From Acetobacteraceae bacterium (GTDB lineage Bacteria; Pseudomonadota; Alphaproteobacteria; Acetobacterales; Acetobacteraceae): a DNA stretch of 64,000 nt. The first letter of the stretch is position 1. Every line of letters starts with the position of its first letter. The notes beneath the pieces were generated by a model. It made no database searches. It was not told where the DNA came from and saw only the letters and a program-made list of their open reading frames with translations. The position numbers and the translations under genes were made by a program. The DNA lies in the NCBI GenBank assembly GCA_031291725.1, contig JARLIM010000035.1, forward strand, positions 62,001 to 126,000, given 5' to 3'. Positions 1-10,726 of the stretch are shown piece by piece.

Positions 1-144
1 TGGCTGATTGCGAATCGCCTCGGCCAATAGCACCCGCAGCAAGCCGGTGCCGATGGCCACTTTCGAACGCACCCCCAGCCGATCCCGCGAAATCCGCAAG
101 GATTGGAACAACAGGGCCGCATGGGGAAGACTGGTCTGGCTCAT
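1..144 (-). CDS. partial hypothetical protein (MSQTSLPHAALLFQSLRISRDRLGVRSKVAIGTGLLRVLL...), truncated by window edge
   Basis: Open frame on minus strand from ATG at 144 to window edge; no family recognised. Confidence 0.4.
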   Translation of the reverse strand, partial: MSQTSLPHAALLFQSLRISRDRLGVRSKVAIGTGLLRVLLAEAIRNQP

Positions 145-444
145 CGTGGCTCACCTTCACAAGGTCCGATGGGCAGAGTGAGCCACCCCGGAAAATCCAC
201 TGTGACAGAGCGCGCAATTCAGCGCCAACGTCGCACAATCGAATCGTGAACCGCCTTGTTACATGACAAGAGCCGCCGCCTCGCTTGCCGCGCTGTTGTC
301 TGGCTGTCATGTTGCGGCGCGATGTGTGTGATTGTCTGAGGCTTCGCCGATGACGCTGGCGACAAGCGTCGTGCAGACGATCCCGCTGCGTCCGGACAAG
401 GAGTGGGTGATGCCAAGTTTGGCGGAAAGCGCGAGGGTGTTCGG

Positions 445-1326
445 ATGAGCGTTCTGGTTCTTGGTGGCAGCGGGCAGGTGGCACGTGCTCTGATGGCGCA
501 GGGCGACGATGTGCCGTTGGTGCTGCGCGGCAGGCCCGCGCTGGATTTCGACGCCCCAGACCAGATCCCGGCGCTGCTGACGGACATCAAGCCGCGCCTG
601 ATCCTCAATGCGGCAGCCTATACGGCGGTGGATAAGGCCGAGAATGAGCCGGAAGCGGCGGATCGGGCGAACCATCTCGGCCCTCGATTGCTGGCGGCGT
701 ATGCGGCGGCACACGGCATTCCACTGCTCCATATCTCCACCGATTACGTCTTCGACGGCAGCAAGCGCGGCCCGTATGTCGAGGAAGACGCAACCGGCCC
801 AACCGGCGTGTATGGCGCGTCAAAGCTGGCCGGTGAGCACGCGGTGCTGGCCTCCGGCGCACAGGCGATCATTCTGCGCACCGCCTGGGTGTACGCCGCC
901 GAGGGCAAGAATTTCGTGCGCACCATGCTGGGCGCGGCGCAGCGAGTGCCGAAATTGCGCGTGGTGGCGGATCAGATCGGCAACCCAAGCTGCGCGGACG
1001 ATCTGGCCGCGGCGATGCTCGCCATCACGCGGCGGATTTTGGCCGAGGGCTTCCAGCCGGAATTCGGCGGCGTCTTTCACGCCTCGGGCACGGGGGCGAC
1101 ATCCTGGTATCACTTCGCCGTCGAAATCTTCCGCCTCGCCGCAGCCCATGGCCGTCCGATGCCCGAAGTGGAACCGATCGCCACCGCCGACTACCCCACT
1201 CCCGCCAAACGCCCGGCAAATTCACAGTTGGATTGCGGGAAGTTGGAACGGGTGTTCGGGTTGGCGTTGCCGAGGTGGCAGAAAAGCCTGGCACGGGTGG
1301 TCGATAAGGTGTGTGCGGCCCCATAG
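445..1326 (+). CDS. rfbD: dTDP-4-dehydrorhamnose reductase (RmlD/RfbD family SDR)
   Basis: MSVLVLGGSGQVARAL Rossmann start, STDYVFDG, YGxSKLAGE motifs; internal ATG at 445 preferred over 403. Confidence 0.9.
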   Translation: MSVLVLGGSGQVARALMAQGDDVPLVLRGRPALDFDAPDQIPALLTDIKPRLILNAAAYTAVDKAENEPEAADRANHLGPRLLAAYAAAHGIPLLHISTDYVFDGSKRGPYVEEDATGPTGVYGASKLAGEHAVLASGAQAIILRTAWVYAAEGKNFVRTMLGAAQRVPKLRVVADQIGNPSCADDLAAAMLAITRRILAEGFQPEFGGVFHASGTGATSWYHFAVEIFRLAAAHGRPMPEVEPIATADYPTPAKRPANSQLDCGKLERVFGLALPRWQKSLARVVDKVCAAP

Positions 1327-1344
1327 GGCGGTTGTGAACCCGCC

Positions 1345-1989
1345 CTATGCCTGCGTAACCCCACACGCAGCCAACGCCGCCCGCATATGGGGCGGGGGGG
1401 GGGCAATGGCAGAAACCGGGCTGTCCGGCAGCGCCAATGCGCGGGAGAGCAGATGCAACCCGCCCGACGCCGCGCCGTAGAGCGCATCGCCCACCATCGG
1501 CCAGCCCAAATGCGCGCAATGCACGCGCAATTGATGGGTGCGGCCGGTCTTGGGGGTCAGTGCCAACCACGTCCGGCCATCGCCGCGCCCGAGCACCTGC
1601 CACAACGTCACCGCCGCCTGCCCGTCGCGGCGCACCGCCATGCGCCAGCCGCGCCCGTCGGTGATCTTGGCCAGGGGGGCGGAGATCTCGCCGAAATCCT
1701 GCGCAGGCCCACCCTCCACCACCGCCCAATAGGTCTTCGCCACCCGGCCCTCGGCAAAGGCCACCTGTGCCGCGATCAGCGCCTGTTTGCGCAAGGCAAC
1801 CAGCAGACAGCCGGATGTGTCGGCATCCAGTCGATGCACCAGCCAGGGGCCGTCGCGGCGTTTGCTCAGGCTGGGGAGGTCATCTTCCACACTCGGCCCA
1901 CCGCCCGGCCCGGCATGCACCTTCAGCCCGGCAGGTTTGTTGAGCACCACATAATGCGTATCCGCATAGAGAAGGGGCAGGTCTATCAC
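1345..1989 (-). CDS. RluA-family RNA pseudouridine synthase
   Basis: VLNKPAGLKVH, HRLDADTSGCLLVA, GRTHQLRVH motifs. Confidence 0.92.
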   Translation of the reverse strand: MIDLPLLYADTHYVVLNKPAGLKVHAGPGGGPSVEDDLPSLSKRRDGPWLVHRLDADTSGCLLVALRKQALIAAQVAFAEGRVAKTYWAVVEGGPAQDFGEISAPLAKITDGRGWRMAVRRDGQAAVTLWQVLGRGDGRTWLALTPKTGRTHQLRVHCAHLGWPMVGDALYGAASGGLHLLSRALALPDSPVSAIAPPPPHMRAALAACGVTQA

Positions 1990-2033
1990 AGAGGGACATT
2001 GACAGCAGCGCCGCGTCGGCGGAAGGCAGCTTG

Positions 2034-2750
2034 ATGAACACCGACACGATTTGCGGCCTCAACGCCGTCACCGCCCTGTTCCGCCACCGCCCCGAAGCGG
2101 TCGAGCGGCTGTTCTACACCGAAGAGATGAAGCCGATCGTCGGCCCCTGGTGTCACAACCTTGCCGCGCAGCGCAAACCCTACCGCATGCTCGGCGTGGA
2201 GGAGATGAACGCCGCCGCCTATACCACCCATCACGGTGGCATCGCGGCGGTGGCAAAGTCCCGCTACATCCCGATTCTCGACCTCAACGCCATTCCCAAA
2301 CATCAGTTCCTGCTGATCCTGGACGGCATCGGCAACCCGCATAATCTGGGGGCGATTGCCCGCTCGGCGGCATTCTTCGGCGTCAAGGCCATGCTGATCG
2401 GCGAAGGCCCCGGCCATGCGCTGCCCTCCGATGCCGCCTATCGTGTGGCCGAGGGCGGGTTGGAGATGCTCGACATCTATCGCACCCGCGCGCTGCCGCA
2501 GGCCATCGAGGCGATGCGCAAACATTACCGCACGGTTGCCACCGCCATCGGGCCGGACACTGCCAGCATGACCGATCTGCCGCATGACCGCCCGATTGCG
2601 CTCGTGCTCGGCAACGAGGAAACCGGGGTCGCCCCCGACGTGCTCGCCGTCTGCCGCCGCCGCGTGCAGATCGTGGGTGCGGGCAAGGTGCAGAGCCTCA
2701 ACGTCGCCCAAGCCGCCGCCGTGCTGCTGTCGCATCTGGCGATGACGTAA
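2034..2750 (+). CDS. TrmH/SpoU family RNA methyltransferase
   Basis: ILDGIGNPHNLGAIARSAAFFGV, LGNEETGV, QSLNVAQAAAVLL motifs. Confidence 0.9.
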   Translation: MNTDTICGLNAVTALFRHRPEAVERLFYTEEMKPIVGPWCHNLAAQRKPYRMLGVEEMNAAAYTTHHGGIAAVAKSRYIPILDLNAIPKHQFLLILDGIGNPHNLGAIARSAAFFGVKAMLIGEGPGHALPSDAAYRVAEGGLEMLDIYRTRALPQAIEAMRKHYRTVATAIGPDTASMTDLPHDRPIALVLGNEETGVAPDVLAVCRRRVQIVGAGKVQSLNVAQAAAVLLSHLAMT

Positions 2751-2751
2751 T

Positions 2752-3744
2752 CTACCCCACAATGCCCCAGAATTTGGCAATCTCATGCGCCGCTGAAATG
2801 CCGGTATCCAGCGCCGTCGGGTAGACATGCCCCGCCATGTCGAGTTCCCACAGCTCAACCTGCGGCGCCGCAGTCCCGCCCCACAGCGTGTGATGCATCC
2901 CCGCCCCCACCGGCTTGGTGACGGATTGGCCGAGCCCATGCAGGGCGGCGAATTGTGTCGCCACGTCCCGCCCGTTCGAGGAAGCAACCACCGGGTCGAT
3001 CAAACCGTGCCAAATCGAGACGCGCGGATAGGTGCCCAGATACAGCGGCGGCCCCAGACGGCGGGCGAGGCCGGCCCATTCCATCGGGTCATGCGCCGAT
3101 CCCCGCCCAGCCATGCGCGACATCGCGGTGACGACATTCCCAGCAGCCCCCGCCGGCAGCCCAGCCACCACCGCCCCGCCCGCGAACACATCAGGATAGG
3201 CTGCCAACAACGCCGCCGTCATCGCACCGCCGGCGGACAGACCGGTGACAAAGACGCGCTTCGGATCGCCACGGGTCTGATGCAGAACGGCGCCAACCAT
3301 CTCGACGACGGATTGCACCTCACCATGACCGCGCTTGATGTCGCCTGGGCGAAACCAATTGAAACAGGTCTGCGGGTTGTTCGCCTCCGTCTGCCCCGGC
3401 ATCAGCAGCGCGAAATTATGCCGCGCAGCGAGGTAGCGCCAGCCGGATTGCGTTGCAAAATCCTCGGCTTGCTGGCCACATCCATGCAGAAGCACCACCA
3501 GCGGCGCACCGGCTGGCAGATGGTGCGGCAGGTAGGTGTGCAGTTCCAAGCCGCCAGGATTGATCAGCCCCTGTAAACTGCTCCGCGCGATCTCGGATGG
3601 CGTTTCAACGACCGGCGATGGCATCGCATGCGGCATTGGCTCGACCATCAACCGCGACACCTCCTGCAATAATCGCTGAGTCTGCCGCCGGAACCATGTC
3701 TGCCCGTCCACCATCAATAACAGCCTTTTGCAGTGCAGCATCAC
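2752..3744 (-). CDS. PHB depolymerase-family esterase (extracellular-type, LpqC-like)
   Basis: PLVVLLHGCGQ, FVTGLSAGGAMT lipase box, C-terminal H region. Confidence 0.85.
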   Translation of the reverse strand: MMLHCKRLLLMVDGQTWFRRQTQRLLQEVSRLMVEPMPHAMPSPVVETPSEIARSSLQGLINPGGLELHTYLPHHLPAGAPLVVLLHGCGQQAEDFATQSGWRYLAARHNFALLMPGQTEANNPQTCFNWFRPGDIKRGHGEVQSVVEMVGAVLHQTRGDPKRVFVTGLSAGGAMTAALLAAYPDVFAGGAVVAGLPAGAAGNVVTAMSRMAGRGSAHDPMEWAGLARRLGPPLYLGTYPRVSIWHGLIDPVVASSNGRDVATQFAALHGLGQSVTKPVGAGMHHTLWGGTAAPQVELWELDMAGHVYPTALDTGISAAHEIAKFWGIVG

Positions 3745-3962
3745 TTTGACACATGCCGTGTCGTGAACGAAGGGGCAGCAATTTTTATACAGAAATCATC
3801 ACCGGCGCAGCATCACATAATTGTTTATCATTTGATACTCACGGCAGGTTTGACAAAGCGCTGCTTCACAAGATTGTGGGTGGCGCTAATGTCATCAAAC
3901 CGCAGACGATGCGACATCAGAAGCGCGCTAAGCGCCTGTGCGTGACGTGAGGAGACTTGTCG

Positions 3963-4190
3963 ATGCCTACCACCCATTCCACCGGTCCGGCCCAGCCGAA
4001 GACCGAAGCGGTGCGTGCGTTGATGGCGCGCCTGAAAGATCCCGCATTGCTCGCCGATCTGCTGTTCCTGGAACGCTGGGAAGCCGAGCCTGCCCATGGT
4101 GCGGGCAGTGTGATGCGCGTGGCACAGATTCGTCGCGCATTGCCAGATCTGGCCGCAGCCGTCCGGGCGGAGATCGCTCACGCGCGTTGA
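3963..4190 (+). CDS. small hypothetical protein, 75 aa
   Basis: ORF with GAGGAG-like RBS upstream of ATG 3963; no recognised family. Confidence 0.5.
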   Translation: MPTTHSTGPAQPKTEAVRALMARLKDPALLADLLFLERWEAEPAHGAGSVMRVAQIRRALPDLAAAVRAEIAHAR

Positions 4191-4270
4191 TTTTGCTTTT
4201 CCGGTCGGGCAGCAGTTGCCCGGCCCCTGCTGGTCTGGCAAATCAGTCAGGTCCGCAGAAGGGAAGCAAA

Positions 4271-4984
4271 ATGGCGATCAATAAGGTCTATCCCGACGCT
4301 GCCAGCGCACTCGCTGGCGTTGTTCATGACGGCATGCTGGTAATGTCCGGGGGCTTCGGCCTATGCGGCATTCCCTCCGTGCTGATCGAGGCGCTGCGAG
4401 AGACTGGGGTGAAAGACCTCACCGTCGTCTCCAACAACGCCGGCATTGACGATGCAGGTCTCGGGCTGCTGCTGCAGACACGGCAGATCAAAAAGATGAT
4501 CAGCTCCTACGTTGGCGAAAACGCCACCTTCGCCAAGCAGTATCTGGCGGGCGAGTTGGAGATTGAATTCAACCCGCAAGGCACGCTGGCCGAGCGCATC
4601 CGCGCGGGTGGCGCCGGCATTCCGGCCTTCTTCACCAAGACCGGCGTGGGCACCCAGATTGCCGAGGGCAAGGAAGTGCGTGAATTCGACGGGCATAAAT
4701 ACGTCATGGAGCGCGGCATCTTCGCCGATCTCGCCATCGTGCATGCCTGGAAAGCCGACACCGAGGGCAATCTGGTGTTCCGCAAAACGGCGCGCAACTT
4801 CAACCCGATGATGGCAACGGCGGCCAAGACGACCATCGTGCAGGTGGAACATCTGGTGCCGACCGGCGAGATCGACCCGGATCACATCCACACGCCGGGC
4901 ATTTTCGTCAATCGCATCGTGCATGTGCCCCATCTGGAAAAGCGGATCGAGCAGCGCACCGTCACCAAGCGGGCTGCGGCCTGA
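4271..4984 (+). CDS. scoA: 3-oxoacid CoA-transferase subunit A
   Basis: [18 protein letters not shown]..., [15 protein letters not shown]; followed by subunit B. Confidence 0.92.
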   Translation: MAINKVYPDAASALAGVVHDGMLVMSGGFGLCGIPSVLIEALRETGVKDLTVVSNNAGIDDAGLGLLLQTRQIKKMISSYVGENATFAKQYLAGELEIEFNPQGTLAERIRAGGAGIPAFFTKTGVGTQIAEGKEVREFDGHKYVMERGIFADLAIVHAWKADTEGNLVFRKTARNFNPMMATAAKTTIVQVEHLVPTGEIDPDHIHTPGIFVNRIVHVPHLEKRIEQRTVTKRAAA

Positions 4985-5000
4985 GCGGAGGAAGAACAAC

Positions 5001-5651
5001 ATGCCCTGGACCCGTGACGAAATGGCGGCCCGCGCCGCCCGCGAACTGGAAGACGGCTTTTACGTCAATCTCGGCATCGGCATCCCAACGCTGGTGGCCA
5101 ACTACGTGCCCGACGGCATTCAGGTGCAGTTGCAGAGCGAGAACGGCATGCTCGGCATCGGCCCCTTCCCGCTGGAAGGCACCGAGGATGCCGATCTGAT
5201 CAATGCCGGCAAGCAGACCGTCTCTGAACTGCCGACGACGAGCTTCTTCGACAGCGCCAGCAGCTTCGCCATGGTGCGCGGCGGCCATATCAACCTGTCC
5301 ATCCTGGGCGCGCTCCAGGTGGCGGAGAATGGCGATCTGGCGAACTGGATGATCCCCGGCAAGATGGTCAAGGGGATGGGCGGTGCGATGGATCTGGTGG
5401 CCGGTGTCAAGCGCGTGATCGTGCTGATGGAACACACCGCTGGCGGCAAGCCCAAGCTGCTCAAAGCCTGCACCCTGCCGCTGACCGGCCAGGGCGTGGT
5501 CGATACGGTGATCACCGAACTGGGCGTGTTCAAGATCGCACATGACGGCGTGATGCTGCTCGAACTCGCACCGGGCGTGACGGTTGAGGACGTGCGTGAG
5601 AAGACCGAAGCGACGGTGCACGTCGCTCCGGGCGTTCAACAGGCGGCATAA
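5001..5651 (+). CDS. scoB: 3-oxoacid CoA-transferase subunit B
   Basis: [27 protein letters not shown] motif. Confidence 0.92.
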   Translation: MPWTRDEMAARAARELEDGFYVNLGIGIPTLVANYVPDGIQVQLQSENGMLGIGPFPLEGTEDADLINAGKQTVSELPTTSFFDSASSFAMVRGGHINLSILGALQVAENGDLANWMIPGKMVKGMGGAMDLVAGVKRVIVLMEHTAGGKPKLLKACTLPLTGQGVVDTVITELGVFKIAHDGVMLLELAPGVTVEDVREKTEATVHVAPGVQQAA

Positions 5652-5661
5652 ACGCCGCCAT

Positions 5662-5748
5662 CGTCATTGCGAGCATAACGAAGCAACCCATCGATATTCA
5701 GCCAATGGCGCGATGGGTTGCTTCGTCACGGCGCTCCTCGCAATGACG
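5662..5748. repeat. REP/MITE-like palindromic intergenic repeat, copy 1
   Basis: cgtcattgcgagc...gaagcaacccatcg / cgatgggttgcttcg...gctcctcgcaatgacg inverted termini; related copies at 10727, 12826 and 26845. Confidence 0.85.
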
Positions 5749-5780
5749 AACAACTCTATGTTTTATCTCTTGTTTTTATC

Positions 5781-7610
5781 CTACACGTGCCGCAGCACCG
5801 CCTGCCGCCACGCCCGCAGTTCTTCCAGTCCGGTGGACAAGGCCAGCGCGAAGCCGATGAAAATCTCGCTCTCGGCCCCTTCACGCAGCTCCAGCGCAAT
5901 CCGTGCCGGACGCAACAGGCCGAACGCATTGGCCTGAGCGGCAATCTCACCCGCCCGCGCCACCTCCGCCGCACCGGATGCGCCCGCCCGCAACGAGGCG
6001 ATCAGTTCCGCCGATTGCACCACGAAGCTATCGATCGCCTGCGCCAAAGCCGCATCCTCTTGCCCTTCAGCGCGACGGGTGGCGAGCAGGGCGTCGAGCA
6101 TAGCGGGGTCAAAGCGACGATTTTCCTGCGCCAGCGGCACCGCATTGCGCCCGGCTCCCACCGCCTGTGTGCCGGCCGCCAGCACCGCCGCATTGGCCGT
6201 CAGCGCCTGTCCGATGGCTTCAAGCAGCTTGGCGGCTGATATCGGCTTGCTCGCCACCGCATTCATCCCGGCCTCACGACAGGCGGTCAGATCTTCCGGC
6301 TGAGTGTTGGCCGTCAGCCCCACCACGGGAATCAGCGCCATCGGCGTTGGCAATGCGCGAATGCGGCGCGTGGCTTCCAGCCCGTCCATGCCGGGCATCA
6401 TCATGTCCATCAGCACAAGATCGAAGGAGTCATGCTGGGTTGCCATCACCGCCTCATGGCCGTCATCAACGGCAACGACGGTGTGGCCATGCCGTTCGAG
6501 CACGCGGCTGGCAACGACGCGGTTGGTGGCGTTGTCATCGGCGATCAGAATGCGCAGCGGCGGCAAGGCCGCATGTTCCGCTGCCTCGGGCGCGGGCGGC
6601 GGTGGCGGTGGCACCTCGTTGCTCTGCAGACGATCACTCGCACGACGGGCGGAGAGAAGTGCGGTGAAGCGAAATATGCTGCCCCGCCCTGGCATGCTCT
6701 CCACAGTGACGTCACCGCCCATCATCCGCACCAATTCGCGTGAGATCGCCAATCCCAACCCGCTGCCGCCGAAGCGGCGGGACGTGGAACTGTCGGCCTG
6801 CTCGAAGGCGTTGAACAAACGCGCCTGAGCCTCGGCGGAAATGCCGATCCCGGTATCGGCCACACTGAATTCGATGCGCACCAACGCGCCGTCATCCTCG
6901 ATCATCCGCACGCCCACCGCCACCGATCCGACATCGGTGAATTTCAGCGCGTTGCCGACCAGATTGAGCAGCACCTGCCGCAATCGCGACGGATCCCCCG
7001 CCGCGCGCAGTGGCAAATCCGGGGCGAAATCGATGCTCAGCGCCAGCCCCTTCTTGCGCGCCTGCACCTGCAACAATTCAACCGAATTGCGCACCAGCCC
7101 GCGCAGATCGAACGCCGTGCGCTCCAATTCCATCCGCCCGGCATCGATGCGGGAGAAATCGAGGATGTCATTGACCAGTTGCAGCAAGGCCTGACCGCTA
7201 TTGGCGATAATGCCCAGCGAATCGCGCTCATCCGGGCCGATGCGCGTGCCGGTCGGCAATTCCTGCAGCAGCCCGACCATGCCGAGAATGCCGTTCAACG
7301 GGGTACGAATCTCGTGGCTCATCACCGCCAGGAAGTCCGAACGCGACCGCCCGGCGCGCGCTGCGGCCTCTTTCGCCGCGGCGACATCACGGGCAAGCGT
7401 CACCTCTGCCCGCAGATCGGAGACGATCTCAATCTCCCCACCATCGGGCAGTTTGACGGTTCGGGTGCGGCGCAGGGCTGAATCCAGCCCTGCCAGTTCT
7501 TCGGCCAGTGCATTGCTCTGCCGCACCTGCCCCTGAGCATCGCGCAGAATGATGCCTTCCGGCAGTGCCGCCATCAGCGCGGCTAGAAAATCCTCAGCGG
7601 CGACCGACAT
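5781..7610 (-). CDS. hybrid sensor histidine kinase/response regulator with C-terminal Hpt-like domain
   Basis: [16 protein letters not shown]-box, N/G boxes, [13 protein letters not shown] receiver. Confidence 0.92.
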   Translation of the reverse strand: MSVAAEDFLAALMAALPEGIILRDAQGQVRQSNALAEELAGLDSALRRTRTVKLPDGGEIEIVSDLRAEVTLARDVAAAKEAAARAGRSRSDFLAVMSHEIRTPLNGILGMVGLLQELPTGTRIGPDERDSLGIIANSGQALLQLVNDILDFSRIDAGRMELERTAFDLRGLVRNSVELLQVQARKKGLALSIDFAPDLPLRAAGDPSRLRQVLLNLVGNALKFTDVGSVAVGVRMIEDDGALVRIEFSVADTGIGISAEAQARLFNAFEQADSSTSRRFGGSGLGLAISRELVRMMGGDVTVESMPGRGSIFRFTALLSARRASDRLQSNEVPPPPPPAPEAAEHAALPPLRILIADDNATNRVVASRVLERHGHTVVAVDDGHEAVMATQHDSFDLVLMDMMMPGMDGLEATRRIRALPTPMALIPVVGLTANTQPEDLTACREAGMNAVASKPISAAKLLEAIGQALTANAAVLAAGTQAVGAGRNAVPLAQENRRFDPAMLDALLATRRAEGQEDAALAQAIDSFVVQSAELIASLRAGASGAAEVARAGEIAAQANAFGLLRPARIALELREGAESEIFIGFALALSTGLEELRAWRQAVLRHV

Positions 7611-7711
7611 TTGCTGCGAAGCTCCCTCGCCTCAGGCCGCAACCTCCAACATGATGAAGGGCGTGCCGAAGGATCGCAGCTTCGGCAAGAAAAATCGAAA
7701 CACGAAATGTC

Positions 7712-8473
7712 ATGGGGAAGCGGATGTTCGATCTTACAGGCCGGGTGGCGTTGATCACAGGCGGCAATGGCGGGCTGGGGCTCGGCATGGCCAAGGGTTT
7801 GCAGCAGGCCGGTGCCCGCGTGGCCATCGCCGGACGCAACCGCGCCAAGGCCGAATCGGCATTGGCCGAACTTGGGCCGGAAGCAATCTTTCTGGAAACC
7901 GACCTCGCCGATCAGGCCACCTGCCATCGATTGGTGGACGAATGCGCCCGCCAATTGGGCGGCCTGCACATTCTGATCAACAATGCCGGCATCGCCGTGC
8001 GCAAGGCGCCGCAGGATTTCACCGAAGCCGAATGGCGCAGCGTGATGGCGGTCAATGTCGATGCCGCCTTCTACGCCAGCCAGGCTGCGCATAAGCATAT
8101 GAAGTCGGCCGGTGGCGGCAAGGTGATCAATATCGGCTCGGTGATGTCCGTCACCGCCAACCCCTATGCCGCCCCTTACGCCACCTCGAAGGCGGCGATC
8201 ATGAACATGTCCAAGGCCCTTGCGGTGGCGTGGGCCAGCGACAACATCCAGGTCAATGCCATCCTGCCCGGCTGGATCGATTCGGAGTTGACCGTGAGCG
8301 CACGCGCCCAAGTGCCCGGACTGCATGACGCCATTCTCGCCCGCGTGCCGGCAGGTCGCTGGGGCAGCCCGCGCGATCTGGCGGGAACGGCGGTCTTCCT
8401 CGCCTCCGCCGCCTCGGATTTCGTCACCGGGGCCTCGCTGATCGTCGATGGCGGCTATCTGGCGCGTGCCTGA
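7712..8473 (+). CDS. SDR family NAD(P)-dependent oxidoreductase
   Basis: ITGGNGGLGLGMA, NNAG, YxxxK; start could be 7712 or 7724. Confidence 0.9.
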   Translation: MGKRMFDLTGRVALITGGNGGLGLGMAKGLQQAGARVAIAGRNRAKAESALAELGPEAIFLETDLADQATCHRLVDECARQLGGLHILINNAGIAVRKAPQDFTEAEWRSVMAVNVDAAFYASQAAHKHMKSAGGGKVINIGSVMSVTANPYAAPYATSKAAIMNMSKALAVAWASDNIQVNAILPGWIDSELTVSARAQVPGLHDAILARVPAGRWGSPRDLAGTAVFLASAASDFVTGASLIVDGGYLARA

Positions 8474-9603
8474 TGAGCCTGCCTGATCCGCGCATCCGGC
8501 CGGTCTATGTGTGGAGCGACATTTATCGTGGCTCCACCTATGGCCCGAAACACCCGCTGGCCATCCCGCGGGTGTCGAGCTGCACCGATCTGATCCGCGC
8601 CCTGGGCTGGCTTGACCCGAAATTTTGCGTCGAAGCGCCGATGGCCACCATCGAGCAACTCGCCCGCTTCCATGACCGCGACTACCTCGCCGCCCTGCAA
8701 CAGGCTGAATTGACACAGGAAGTCTCAGCGGAGGTGCGCGCTCGGCATCGGATCGGGGCGGAGGGCAATCCGGTCTATCGCGAAATCTTCAGCCGTCCGG
8801 CCACCTCGGCGGGGGGAACGATGCTCGCCGCCCGCCTGCTCGCCCAGGGCGGCGTGGTGCATTGCCCCGGCGGCGGCACCCATCATGGCCGCAAGGATCG
8901 GGCGAGCGGCTTTTGCTATCTCAACGATCCGGTGCTGGCCATGCTGCAATGGCTCGATCTCGGTTTGGAGCGCATCGTCTATCTCGACCTCGATGCCCAT
9001 CATGGCGACGGCGTGCAGGACGCCTTTGCCGATGAGGGGCGTGTGCTCACCATCTCCATCCACGAAGCCGGACGCTGGCCCGGCACCGGGCTTGCCACCG
9101 ACCGTGCAGGCGGGGCGGCGCGCAATCTGCCGGTGCCGCCGGGGTTCAACGACAGCGAGCTGCGCTATCTGCTGCGCGAGACGGTGCTGCCGATGATCCA
9201 CGCCTTCCGCCCGCAGGCGATCTTTCTGCAAACCGGCGCCGATTCGCTGGAGGAAGACCCGCTGGCCAGGCTCTCACTGTCCAACAACGCCTATTGGGAG
9301 GCGGTGCGCGCCGTGCGCCGTCTGGCGCCGCGTCTGCTGGTGGTCGGCGGTGGCGGCTATAACCCGTATACGGTGGCGCGCTGCTGGGCGGGCATCTGGG
9401 CCAGCCTGAATGATGTCGCCATCCCCGACCATTTGCCGCGAGAGGCCGAGACAGTGCTGCGTGGTTTGGTCTACAACCGCGCCGCCGGTCGCAATCCGCC
9501 GCCGCACTGGTTCACCACGTTGCGCGATTCGCCGCGTGAGGGTTCGGTGCGGGCGGAGATTGCCGTGCTGGCGGATCTGTTTCGAGACGAGGTTTTCGCA
9601 TGA
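8473..9603 (+). CDS. histone deacetylase family protein (AcuC/deacetylase superfamily)
   Basis: GGGTHHGRKDRASGFCYLNDPVLA, YLDLDAHHGDGVQDAF motifs. Confidence 0.9.
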   Translation: MSLPDPRIRPVYVWSDIYRGSTYGPKHPLAIPRVSSCTDLIRALGWLDPKFCVEAPMATIEQLARFHDRDYLAALQQAELTQEVSAEVRARHRIGAEGNPVYREIFSRPATSAGGTMLAARLLAQGGVVHCPGGGTHHGRKDRASGFCYLNDPVLAMLQWLDLGLERIVYLDLDAHHGDGVQDAFADEGRVLTISIHEAGRWPGTGLATDRAGGAARNLPVPPGFNDSELRYLLRETVLPMIHAFRPQAIFLQTGADSLEEDPLARLSLSNNAYWEAVRAVRRLAPRLLVVGGGGYNPYTVARCWAGIWASLNDVAIPDHLPREAETVLRGLVYNRAAGRNPPPHWFTTLRDSPREGSVRAEIAVLADLFRDEVFA

Positions 9604-10085
9604 CCCTTCGCCGCTCGCTGCTCGCCTTCGCCGTGCTCGCCTTCGTGCTCCCGGCCCGTGCCGATGAAGCCAACCCCACCGAGGCCCAGCCCAAACTGCC
9701 CACCGAGAAACTGACCATCACCACACGTGATGGCCGCGTGCATGAATTCGACGTCGAGATGGCGACGACTCGCGATCAGCAGACTATCGGCTTGATGTTC
9801 CGCAAAAGCGTCCCCGAAGGCACCGGCATGCTGTTCGACTGGGGTGGCCTGCGCACCAGCGATATGTGGATGCGCAACACCCTCGCCTCGCTGGACATGC
9901 TGTTCATCGATCCGGACGGAAAAGTGCATCATATCGCGGAAAATGCGGTGCCGCAGAGCCTGGCGGTGATCTCCAGCGGCGGCGAGGTGCGCGGCACGTT
10001 GGAGTTGGGCGCGGGTACGGTGGAGAAGCTCGATATCCATGTGGGTGACGTCGTGCGTCAGCGCATTTTCGGCAATGCACCATAA
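9600..10085 (+). CDS. DUF192 domain-containing secreted protein
   Basis: Signal peptide; TRDQQTIGLMFRKSVPEGTGMLFDW...MWMRNTLASLDMLFID. Confidence 0.88.
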   Translation: MTLRRSLLAFAVLAFVLPARADEANPTEAQPKLPTEKLTITTRDGRVHEFDVEMATTRDQQTIGLMFRKSVPEGTGMLFDWGGLRTSDMWMRNTLASLDMLFIDPDGKVHHIAENAVPQSLAVISSGGEVRGTLELGAGTVEKLDIHVGDVVRQRIFGNAP

Positions 10086-10139
10086 TCTGCGAGTATCGCT
10101 TGCAACATGGCGCGCGGAAAACTAGGTTGCGCCGGCAGT

Positions 10140-10216
10140 CGGGGTGTGGCGCAGCCTGGTAGCGCATCTGCTTTGGGAGCAGAGGGCCGGAGGTTCGAAT
10201 CCTCTCGCCCCGACCA
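10140..10216 (+). tRNA. tRNA-Pro (anticodon TGG)
   Basis: CGGGGTG acceptor pairs with CGCCCCG, anticodon loop CTTTGGGAG, GGTTCGAATCC T-arm, encoded CCA. Confidence 0.96.
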
Positions 10217-10236
10217 CTTTGCGAAGGATTGGTTCG

Positions 10237-10545
10237 ATGGCATCTCGCGCGCGCATCTACCTCAAGCCGAAGAACGCGATGCAGTCCGGCGCCGCTGGGC
10301 GTGACTGGATGCTGGAATTCGAACCCTCCGAAAAGCGCCGTGCGGACCCGTTGATGGGCTGGATCGGCAGCGGCGACACGCTCGGTCAGTTGCGCATGCA
10401 CTTCGCCACCAAGGAAGAAGCAATTGCCTATGCCGAGCGCGAGGGCATTGCCTATGATCTGGAAATCCCACGCGAACGCCGTGTGAAGCCGAAATCCTAT
10501 TCCGACAATTTCAAATTTGGCCGCGCTGAAAACTGGACTCACTGA
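10237..10545 (+). CDS. ETC complex I subunit (NDUFS4-like) family protein
   Basis: ARIYLKPKNAMQSG...W.LEF...PLMGWIGSGDT...ATKEEAIAYAEREG...SDNF. Confidence 0.92.
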   Translation: MASRARIYLKPKNAMQSGAAGRDWMLEFEPSEKRRADPLMGWIGSGDTLGQLRMHFATKEEAIAYAEREGIAYDLEIPRERRVKPKSYSDNFKFGRAENWTH

Positions 10546-10557
10546 TCGCGCCAACCT

Positions 10558-10634
10558 GCGCCCTTAGCTCAGTTGGATAGAGCAACAGCCTTCTAAGCTG
10601 TGGGTCGGTGGTTCGAATCCACCAGGGCGCGCCA
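10558..10634 (+). tRNA. tRNA-Arg (anticodon TCT)
   Basis: GCGCCCT/AGGGCGC acceptor stem, loop CTTCTAA, GGTTCGAATCC, encoded CCA. Confidence 0.96.
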
Positions 10635-10726
10635 ATTTGAAGCCTGCCACTGTGTGTGACGTGACACAGAAATCAGCAATCGTCTGCGCTAAGGCATGAC
10701 GATTGAGGGTTGACCCAGCATCCCCC

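Noticed and set aside
10140-10634. tRNA-Pro / NDUFS4-like gene / tRNA-Arg as possible genomic-island attachment region
   Set aside because: No integrase, no direct-repeat tRNA 3' fragment and no foreign-looking genes nearby.
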